A DNA stretch of 64,000 nucleotides from Gallibacter intestinalis (GTDB lineage: Bacteria > Bacillota > Clostridia > Peptostreptococcales > Anaerovoracaceae): the NCBI RefSeq assembly GCF_014982745.1, contig NZ_JADCKA010000007.1:1-64000 (forward strand). Direction: 5' to 3'. The notes under the pieces are model-generated. The model was not told the DNA's origin. It worked only from the letters and a program-made list of their open reading frames with translations, and made no database searches. Both the position numbers and the translations under genes were made by a program. This document shows positions 8,643 through 15,088 of the stretch, in pieces (within the stretch, counting starts at the first letter, position 1; each line of letters opens with the position of its first letter).

Positions 8643-10340
8643 TTATTCTCCCTTTGCAATAGACTGCTTTTTAGCTCTGTAGCCTTTAATTACGGCTTCT
8701 GCTATATTATTGCAGCTGTCACCCATTCTTTCAAGATTATGAATTACATCAAGGAATACAACAGTAACTGCCGGTGAACATTCGTTGTCCACAAGTCTAT
8801 GCATATGCTCCTGCCTGATTTCGTTTTCCATGGCATTTATCTTTTCTTCCTCTGCCAGTACCTTTTCTGCAAGTTCAGGACTTCCCGTCTCAAGACTTTC
8901 CATGGTATCCACAAGCATTGTTTCTATCTTATTAAAGTATTCATCCACTTCGTTTTTAGCGATATCTGAGAATACATATTTATTTTTTGCCTTATCTTCT
9001 GCAAGTTCCACTATGTTCTTACAGTAGTCGCCGATATGCTCAATATCCGAAGCCACATGAAGCAGAGCGGATACTCTTTCCTTCTGGAAGTCGGTTATAC
9101 TTTCGGCGGAAAGTATCTGAGAAAGATACTCTATAGTCTTAGTTCTTATTATATTTACAGTCTTATCGGTTTCGATTACATCATTAACCATAGCAAGGTT
9201 GCCCCCTGCAAAAGCTTCCCTTGATTTTTTAAGCATATCAAAGGTAAGAGAAGCATTTCTTGTAAGCTCCTGTATGGCAAGATGTGTAGCAAATACCGGC
9301 TGCTCTAAAACATTGGTATCTAGGAATACAGGTCCAGCAACCATATCTTCCCTTTCGTCCTTTCCTGGGATGATAGTAGTAACTATCTTTTCCAGTACCT
9401 TTATAAACGGCAGCCATAAAATTGTAACTGTCAGGTTAAAGAGCAGATGTGTGTTAGCTATCTGTCTTGAAATAACCTCAACCTCAGGTCCCTTAGGTGA
9501 AAGCCATGTTACAAGCTCAGCTATCTGAGGAACAAACCATATAAACAGCAAAGTACCGGAAATGTTAAATATCGTATGGGAAATCGCTGTTCTCTTGGCA
9601 TTCTTTGAGCCACCTATGGAAGCTAAAAGCGCGGTAATTGTAGTACCAATATTATCACCAAACAGTACAGGTATCGCACCAGTTAAACCTATTATCGATG
9701 TTACTCCATCAGGACCTGCTGTCATAGCCAAATTCTGCAATACGGCAATTGTCGCTGAACTGGACTGAACAACAAGGGTCATGCACAAACCTACAAATAC
9801 TCCGAGTACAGGTATATCCGCCACCTTCATTATCATTTCCGTAAATACAGGAGACTCAGCCATCGGTTCCATGGTGCTGCTCATTGTATTGATACCTACA
9901 AAGAGAAGTCCAAATCCGAACAAAATCTGTCCTATTTTTACTGCCATCTCTTTCTTCTTAAAGAAGAAATACATGATAAATCCGATAAATACAAATATCC
10001 ATGCAAAATCGCCTATATTAAAGGCTATAAGCTGCGCAGTAATGGTAGTACCTATATTAGCACCCATAATTACGCTGATTGCCTGCCTCAGCTTCATCAG
10101 TCCTGCACTGGTAAAACCTATTACCATTACAGTGGTAGCACTGCTAGACTGAAGTACCGCAGTAACCAGTGCACCTGCAAGCACTCCCATGACCGGATTT
10201 TTTGTAAGCATTCCAAGGATGTTTCTCATCTTATCCCCGGCTGCTTTTTGAAGTCCGTCACTCATGAGATTCATACCATAAATAAATACGGCAAGTCCTC
10301 CCAGGAGCGTAACTATCATCTGAAATGTTTCAAGACTCAT
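8643..10340 (-). CDS. Na/Pi-cotransporter family protein with C-terminal PhoU domain
   Basis: An NptA-type sodium-phosphate symporter of 565 residues. The membrane part carries the two inverted-repeat signatures of the family: QSSSATT at residues 64-70 and QSSSATI at 192-198, each followed by a GxNIGTT motif (GANIGTTIT and GDNIGTTIT). The C-terminal 220 or so residues form a helical PhoU-like domain. It has its own promoter region with Pho-box-like repeats at 10398-10425 and ends at the bidirectional terminator with ogt, so it appears monocistronic. The two-component genes next door and the repeats suggest induction under phosphate limitation. Both signature motifs are intact here, unlike in the paralogue at 12147. 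Confidence 0.92.
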   Translation of the reverse strand: MSLETFQMIVTLLGGLAVFIYGMNLMSDGLQKAAGDKMRNILGMLTKNPVMGVLAGALVTAVLQSSSATTVMVIGFTSAGLMKLRQAISVIMGANIGTTITAQLIAFNIGDFAWIFVFIGFIMYFFFKKKEMAVKIGQILFGFGLLFVGINTMSSTMEPMAESPVFTEMIMKVADIPVLGVFVGLCMTLVVQSSSATIAVLQNLAMTAGPDGVTSIIGLTGAIPVLFGDNIGTTITALLASIGGSKNAKRTAISHTIFNISGTLLFIWFVPQIAELVTWLSPKGPEVEVISRQIANTHLLFNLTVTILWLPFIKVLEKIVTTIIPGKDEREDMVAGPVFLDTNVLEQPVFATHLAIQELTRNASLTFDMLKKSREAFAGGNLAMVNDVIETDKTVNIIRTKTIEYLSQILSAESITDFQKERVSALLHVASDIEHIGDYCKNIVELAEDKAKNKYVFSDIAKNEVDEYFNKIETMLVDTMESLETGSPELAEKVLAEEEKINAMENEIRQEHMHRLVDNECSPAVTVVFLDVIHNLERMGDSCNNIAEAVIKGYRAKKQSIAKGE

Positions 10341-10373
10341 TCTAAACCTCCTGTGTTTTAACCCATTGTTAAT

Positions 10374-10425
10374 TTTATACGCTTTTTTGCACCTGTTAGT
10401 TAATCTTATGTTAAGAACTTGTTAA
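10374..10425 (-). promoter_or_regulatory. Pho-box-like promoter of the Na/Pi transporter gene
   Basis: On the minus strand TTAACA (10425-10420), TTAACA (10414-10409) and TTAACT (10403-10398) are direct repeats with exactly five bases between them. TATAAA (10379-10374) lies 18 bases after the last one, so the third hexamer sits where a -35 element would be. The 11-bp period and the TTAACA hexamer match the PhoP/PhoB box pattern known from Bacillus subtilis. The ATG follows at 10340 with an AGGAGG-type site. Confidence 0.72.
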
Positions 10426-10470
10426 ATTTTATTATGTTTTTGTTAATTGCGACCATAATCGGTTTGCTTT

Positions 10471-10487
10471 TTAACATGTTCTTAACA
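10471..10487 (+). promoter_or_regulatory. Second pair of Pho-box-like hexamers, opposite orientation
   Basis: TTAACA (10471-10476) and TTAACA (10482-10487) on the plus strand are again five bases apart. They lie about 45 bases upstream of the promoter-proximal triplet in the opposite orientation. A single TTAACA on the minus strand at 10446-10441 lies between them. The role may be upstream activation or negative control; I see no plus-strand gene they could serve. Confidence 0.5.
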
Positions 10488-10512
10488 TTTTGTCTCATGA
10501 GTCGTTTAGAAA

Positions 10513-10544
10513 GCAAAAAGCAGAGACAATTTAGTCCCTGCTTT
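10513..10544 (-). terminator. Rho-independent terminator after the PhoR-like kinase gene
   Basis: On the minus strand AAAGCAGGGAC pairs with GTCTCTGCTTT (one G-T pair) around a six-base loop. A run of T follows. It lies 15 bases after the kinase stop and separates the nptA2-phoP-phoR operon from the first Na/Pi gene. Confidence 0.85.
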
Positions 10545-10558
10545 AAGTCTTTATATCT

Positions 10559-11443
10559 TTATTTTTTAATGACAATGGAAAATTCTGAACCCTCGTCAGG
10601 TTTGCTGCTAACCTTAAGTTCTCCATTAAATAAGGCAGCCGTATGCTTTACGATGGAAAGTCCAAGGCCTGTGCCTCCCACCTTTGTAGATCGAGATTTA
10701 TCCACACGATAAAATCTTTCAGCAATCCTTTCAAGATCTTTTTGCTCAATTCCTATACCGTCATCCTTTATGGTAATAATCTTTTCATCATCGGTTTCAT
10801 ATCCCCGTACCCATACATGACCGCCGTCCTTGCCATATTTGATGGCATTTTCAATAAGGTTTACCATCATCTGCCTGAACTTATCTTCACTTCCCTTTAT
10901 TTCAAGGGTATCATCTATTTCATTTATAACCGTAATGTTTCTTCTGCGTGCTATAGGTTCAAGCATTTCCGCCACATCGTCCGTTATATTAAATACATTT
11001 ATATTCTCATCGGATGTATCCATACGACTTTCAATATCGGAAAGCACCAGTATATCATCGATAAGGCGTTTTAAACGGGCAGTTTCAATGGCTATTATTT
11101 CTATAAATCTATCTCTTGTTTCTGGGTCATTAACAGCTCCGGCTTGAAGCGTCTCTATAAAGCCTGAAATGGATGTCAGAGGAGTTTTTAGCTCATGGCT
11201 TACATTTGCCACAAATTCAGACCTTATATTTTCTGCCTGTCTGTTTTCCTCTTCCACCTCCATCACCTGGTGCCGCATATTTTCAATAGGCCCTTTAAGT
11301 ATAAAATAAAGGGAAAGCACACCGGCACATGTAACGATAAATACTCCTACAGCCAGTAATACCGCATTTTCTTTAAACAGAACAGCCGCCACTGAAGCAA
11401 TAATCGCCGTTAGCAATGCACAAATCAACCATCTTGTTTTCAT
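10559..11443 (-). CDS. PhoR-like sensor histidine kinase lacking a sensor domain
   Basis: A membrane histidine kinase of only 294 residues. Two transmembrane helices (about 6-22 and 26-49) are joined by a few residues, so there is almost no extracytoplasmic part and no PAS or clear HAMP domain. The dimerisation box is FVANVSHELKTPLT with His83. The ATP-binding part has NLIENAIKYG, IKDDGIGIEQKDL and GTGLGLSIVKH. Bacillus PhoR is about twice as long because of its sensor and PAS domains. The gene overlaps the response regulator by four bases and ends at a strong terminator. PhoR identity is inferred from the Na/Pi neighbours and Pho-box repeats. The input is probably received through a partner protein. 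Confidence 0.85.
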   Translation of the reverse strand: MKTRWLICALLTAIIASVAAVLFKENAVLLAVGVFIVTCAGVLSLYFILKGPIENMRHQVMEVEEENRQAENIRSEFVANVSHELKTPLTSISGFIETLQAGAVNDPETRDRFIEIIAIETARLKRLIDDILVLSDIESRMDTSDENINVFNITDDVAEMLEPIARRRNITVINEIDDTLEIKGSEDKFRQMMVNLIENAIKYGKDGGHVWVRGYETDDEKIITIKDDGIGIEQKDLERIAERFYRVDKSRSTKVGGTGLGLSIVKHTAALFNGELKVSSKPDEGSEFSIVIKK

Positions 11444-12150
11444 TTCAGCTTATAACCTCTTCCTCTAATGGTTTCTATATAATCATCACCGTTCTGATTT
11501 TCACCAAGCTTCTGTCTGAGATGCCTTATATGCACATCAACCGTTCTTGTTTCGCCAACATAGTCAATGCCCCATACCTTATCGAGAAGCTCATCTCTGG
11601 AATATACTCTGCCCCTGTGTTTTGCTAGGAATGACAAAAGCTCATACTCCTTATATGTAAGATCGATAATAGTACCCTGAACAGTCACCTCATGTCTGCT
11701 CTGGTCTATTACTATATCCCCGGCAGTTATGCTTTCGGCATTTTCTTCACTTTCTCCAATGTCACCTGAAGGAGTACCGTTCATATCCACTCTTCTTAAA
11801 ACTGCTTTAATTCTGGCCAAAAGCTCTCTTATGCCAAAAGGCTTTGCAATATAATCGTCTGCACCAAACTCAAGTCCCAGCACCTTATCAACCTCTTCTG
11901 ATTTTGCCGTAAGCATTATAATAGGAATCTCTATGCCTTCTGATCTCAGTTCTCTGCATATTTCATAACCATCCTTTCCAGGAAGCATTATATCAAGCAG
12001 AATAAGATCCGGATTTTCCTTGTAAGCCAAGGTAATACCGGAGATACCGTCTTCTGCCTCTATGGCATCGTATCCATTAGCCTTTAGGTTATACATAACC
12101 AATTCCCTTATGTTTGCCTCGTCTTCGATAATCAAAATTTTCTTTTTCAT
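11440..12150 (-). CDS. OmpR-family response regulator, PhoP/PhoB-like
   Basis: A 236-residue two-component regulator. The receiver domain has the acidic pair E9/D10, the phosphoacceptor Asp53 in LILLDIMLPGKDG and the lysine in IMLTAKSEE. The winged-helix DNA-binding domain occupies the C-terminal 95 residues (DLTYKEYELLSFLA, ending in the ETIRGRGYKL signature). It overlaps the Na/Pi paralogue upstream and the kinase downstream by four bases each, so the three genes are one operon. The likely binding sites are the 11-bp-spaced TTAACA repeats at 10398-10487. Calling it PhoP rather than another OmpR-type regulator rests on this context. Confidence 0.9.
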   Translation of the reverse strand: MKKKILIIEDEANIRELVMYNLKANGYDAIEAEDGISGITLAYKENPDLILLDIMLPGKDGYEICRELRSEGIEIPIIMLTAKSEEVDKVLGLEFGADDYIAKPFGIRELLARIKAVLRRVDMNGTPSGDIGESEENAESITAGDIVIDQSRHEVTVQGTIIDLTYKEYELLSFLAKHRGRVYSRDELLDKVWGIDYVGETRTVDVHIRHLRQKLGENQNGDDYIETIRGRGYKLK

Positions 12151-13814
12151 TGTCCCTCGTTTTCTCTCTTAAATATAAAACCTCTATTTATCGCTTCAGC
12201 AATATTGCTGCAACTATCTCCTATTCTTTCAAGGTTGTGCATTACATCCACATAAACTACAGTAGATGCGGTATCACATTCTCCTGATTCAAGCCTGTTT
12301 ATATGTCTGCTTCTAAAATCAGCCTCAACTATATCTATTTTATCCTCTTGATGAATGACAGAATCAGCAATCTTACTGCTTCCTTCATCTATAGCATCAA
12401 AGGTATCATCCATCATCTTTTTTACAAGGTCAAAGCACTCATATATTTCCGTATACGCCTTATCCGAAAGCCTATATTCGTTCTTTTCCTTTTCTATAGC
12501 TAAAGTAGCTATATTTTTACAATAGTCGCCTATATGCTCCACATCAGCAGCCATATGATAAAACTCCGCTATGGCGTTTTTTTGATAGTCATTAGTATTT
12601 TCACTGGCGAGAATCTCAGAAAGATATCTGACAAGTCTATCCCTTAATACATTTATCGTCCTATCTTCATCGATTACCTGTTCTGCGGTTTTAATATCTG
12701 CGGATATAAATGCTCTTTTGCATTTTATAAACATATCTCTTGCCAATCTGCCGATTCTTAGAAGTTCTCTGATTACCATATGCATAGCAACTTCCGGCTG
12801 ATTGATAATGTTAACATCCAAGTAACCGCTGTATTCATCATTATGTAATTTTGAATCAGTTACATCATCCTTAAAACACTTTTTAAGAATCTTTGAGAGC
12901 ACTCCGGATAAAAGCAAAAATATAACTGCTCCAAACAGATTAAAAATAAGGTTTACATTGGCAGCCTGCCTTGCAATCACATCACCTTGAAGCCCCTGTG
13001 GTGAAATCGCCTCAACTATATATGCTATTTGAGGTATAAACCAAATCGCAATTACAAAGGCTGTGATATTAAACACCACATGAGCAGTGGCCGCCCTTTT
13101 ACCGTTAACAGAAGTCCTTCCTGCAGAAAGGAATGTCCTGATGGCTACACCTACATTAGCTCCAAGTATAACAGGTATTACACCTTCAAGGCTCATAACA
13201 GTTACACACTGAATTAGAGCGATAACGGCAGCAGATGAATTAAGCAATAGAGCCAACAACAAGCCAAACAAAACTGCCGCAACAGGCATACCAGACATCC
13301 ATGAAACAATATCCGTAAAGGACTTAGTATCAGCCAGCTGTATAAAGGCAGCGTCCATGGTTGCAATTCCTACGAAAAATATACCAAACCCAAATATGAT
13401 CTGCCCTGCGTCCTTGGCCCATTCTTTGGATTTCATAAAGAACAACAGCACAAATCCTATAAAAACAAATATCCATGCGTAGCTGTCCAAATCAAATGCT
13501 GTAATTTGAGATGTAACCGTCGCACCCAAATTTGCTCCAATAATAACGCTAATTGCCTGCCTGAGACCTATAAGCCCCGCATTTGCAAAGCTTAAAGTCA
13601 TAAGTATTGTAGCAGATGAACTTTGAAAAATAACCGCCGCAACAATTCCAGCAATTATCCCCTTTATCGGATGAGATGCAAGCATGGAAAGAATGCCCCT
13701 CATCCTGTCGCCAACGGTTTTTTGAAGACCGTCGCTCATAAGGTGCATTCCAAATATGAATACTGCAAGCCCGCCAAATATCGACGCTGATAGAACAATT
13801 GCCTGCGGATTCAT
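12147..13814 (-). CDS. Second Na/Pi-cotransporter/PhoU-like protein with degenerate second repeat
   Basis: A 555-residue paralogue of the protein at 8643. The first half of the transporter fold keeps QSSSATI (64-70) and GANLGATVT. In the second half the equivalent signature reads NSSAAV (192-197) instead of QSSSAT, and GDNIGTTIT is replaced by GANVGVAIRT. These are family signature residues of the substrate and sodium path, so transport may be altered or lost. The C-terminal PhoU-like helical domain is complete. It is the first gene of the operon with phoP and phoR, sharing a four-base overlap. Position and degeneration make a sensory role with the sensor-less kinase plausible, but this is inference. 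Confidence 0.88.
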   Translation of the reverse strand: MNPQAIVLSASIFGGLAVFIFGMHLMSDGLQKTVGDRMRGILSMLASHPIKGIIAGIVAAVIFQSSSATILMTLSFANAGLIGLRQAISVIIGANLGATVTSQITAFDLDSYAWIFVFIGFVLLFFMKSKEWAKDAGQIIFGFGIFFVGIATMDAAFIQLADTKSFTDIVSWMSGMPVAAVLFGLLLALLLNSSAAVIALIQCVTVMSLEGVIPVILGANVGVAIRTFLSAGRTSVNGKRAATAHVVFNITAFVIAIWFIPQIAYIVEAISPQGLQGDVIARQAANVNLIFNLFGAVIFLLLSGVLSKILKKCFKDDVTDSKLHNDEYSGYLDVNIINQPEVAMHMVIRELLRIGRLARDMFIKCKRAFISADIKTAEQVIDEDRTINVLRDRLVRYLSEILASENTNDYQKNAIAEFYHMAADVEHIGDYCKNIATLAIEKEKNEYRLSDKAYTEIYECFDLVKKMMDDTFDAIDEGSSKIADSVIHQEDKIDIVEADFRSRHINRLESGECDTASTVVYVDVMHNLERIGDSCSNIAEAINRGFIFKRENEGQ

Positions 13815-13845
13815 TTTTACCTCCTGATCAGTAAATTACTTTAAA

Positions 13846-13875
13846 ATTATACCACAGGATATTGTTAAATGTAAA
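13846..13875 (-). promoter_or_regulatory. Promoter of the nptA2-phoP-phoR operon
   Basis: TTTACA (13875-13870) and a perfect TATAAT (13851-13846) on the minus strand are 18 bases apart. The -35 element overlaps the last bases of the TadZ-like gene. A single TTAACA lies in the spacer. The AGGAGG-containing leader follows and the ATG is at 13814. Confidence 0.7.
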
Positions 13876-14998
13876 ACCCTGAAGCCATGCATGATATAAG
13901 CTGGCGTATTCCCTTTCCAAAGTCTCCGGATATATCTATATCAACAATTCCGTCTGCTAAAGAAAACGCCTTATCGTCTTTTATAATATGTATATCCATC
14001 GGTTCTATAAGTTTTTCACCTTCACTTGTTAATTTTTCTTCGTCATTAAAATCATCTTCAAAAAATTCGTCTAAACTGCGGTCGACAGATGGCATAAAGT
14101 TTTTAACTGAAATTATTTTGTCGCCATATTTATCACAATCTTCACGTTTAAGCTCGATTTCTAAACTCGTATCACAGCTTTTCTCCACATAAATTATCCT
14201 GTCTGCCATATCTTTTATCTGTGCTGATAGTTCATTTCTTGCAGTTCCTACATCCACAATTATTCTTTCAAATATGTCCTCCGATGTAATTGTGTTTAAA
14301 ACTCCTGATAATTCTCCGATATTAAGCTCATTAAAGCGATTTTTCCAAGATGATGTATTAAATGATTTAACTCCATAAAGATCCGAATTAAAATAGCTAT
14401 CTCGTTTTTCATAAAATGGCCCAGAACCGTAAAGATATTCGTAAATATATTCCTTGAGATTACCTTCCGCTTTTTGCTCAAAAAACAATCTTTCTTCGTG
14501 AATATCACCGATGGAAATATATAGCACTTTCTGATTTCCTGGCAAAGCAAAATCCCTTGCTATTCCTACAGCTATGCTGCTGCAACCAACTCCGCCTTTA
14601 GATGCACAAACCGCATATATGCTGCATTTCTTCATACTAACTGATGAAACTTCTTTATGATTCCACCTGTGTGCCTTTGAAATTATTTTGTCCGCAATTT
14701 CTAAAAGACTCGAATATTTATATGCAACATCTAAATTAGCTTTATCCTGAGCATTATCTGTAAGGAATAAAAGATTATCGCCATCCAATTTATCTGAAAT
14801 AAACTCTCTATAAGACTCCATTTGTTGCTTACCCAAGTCAATAATGCGTATATCAAACTCTTCGTTTTTTGCATAAGCATCAGTGAATTCCGAGGTTATA
14901 GTAAAATCAGCAGGCACATTAATGCTTCTCATACATGCCGCAACTGCAGCCGCATATTCAACATCCTCACTTACAAAAAGGGCTTTTATTCTTTCCAT
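13865..14998 (-). CDS. Orphan CpaE/TadZ-like MinD-superfamily ATPase
   Basis: A 377-residue protein with an N-terminal receiver-like domain (about 1-115) and a C-terminal MinD/ParA-type domain. The deviant Walker A reads ASKGGVGCSSIAVGIA: the signature lysine (K134) is kept, but the usual GKT lysine is replaced by Cys139. The absence of that lysine is typical of CpaE/TadZ proteins that position Tad pili or related machines at the cell pole. A later motif VDVGTARNELS fits the Walker B region. No other tad genes are present nearby. It has its own promoter and follows the ppdK terminator. The receiver-like domain appears to lack the canonical phosphoacceptor environment. The cellular target is unknown. 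Confidence 0.75.
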   Translation of the reverse strand: MERIKALFVSEDVEYAAAVAACMRSINVPADFTITSEFTDAYAKNEEFDIRIIDLGKQQMESYREFISDKLDGDNLLFLTDNAQDKANLDVAYKYSSLLEIADKIISKAHRWNHKEVSSVSMKKCSIYAVCASKGGVGCSSIAVGIARDFALPGNQKVLYISIGDIHEERLFFEQKAEGNLKEYIYEYLYGSGPFYEKRDSYFNSDLYGVKSFNTSSWKNRFNELNIGELSGVLNTITSEDIFERIIVDVGTARNELSAQIKDMADRIIYVEKSCDTSLEIELKREDCDKYGDKIISVKNFMPSVDRSLDEFFEDDFNDEEKLTSEGEKLIEPMDIHIIKDDKAFSLADGIVDIDISGDFGKGIRQLISCMASGFYI

Positions 14999-15021
14999 AT
15001 TTTACCACTCCTTTCGTGGTG

Positions 15022-15050
15022 ATTATATCTTATATGGAAATATTTTACAA
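15022..15050 (-). promoter_or_regulatory. Promoter of the TadZ-like gene
   Basis: TTGTAA (15050-15045) and TATAAT (15027-15022) on the minus strand are 17 bases apart. They lie directly after the ppdK terminator. The gene start at 14998 follows with an AAAGGAG ribosome binding site. Confidence 0.78.
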
Positions 15051-15060
15051 TGCATTCCTT

Positions 15061-15088
15061 AAAAAAAGCAGGACATTATCTGTCCTGC
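15061..15088 (-). terminator. Terminator of the phoH-ppdK operon, overlapping the ppdK stop codon
   Basis: On the minus strand GCAGGACA pairs perfectly with TGTCCTGC around a five-base loop, followed by seven T. The ppdK stop codon TAA lies within the hairpin loop, so the last codons of ppdK form the 5' arm. Confidence 0.92.
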
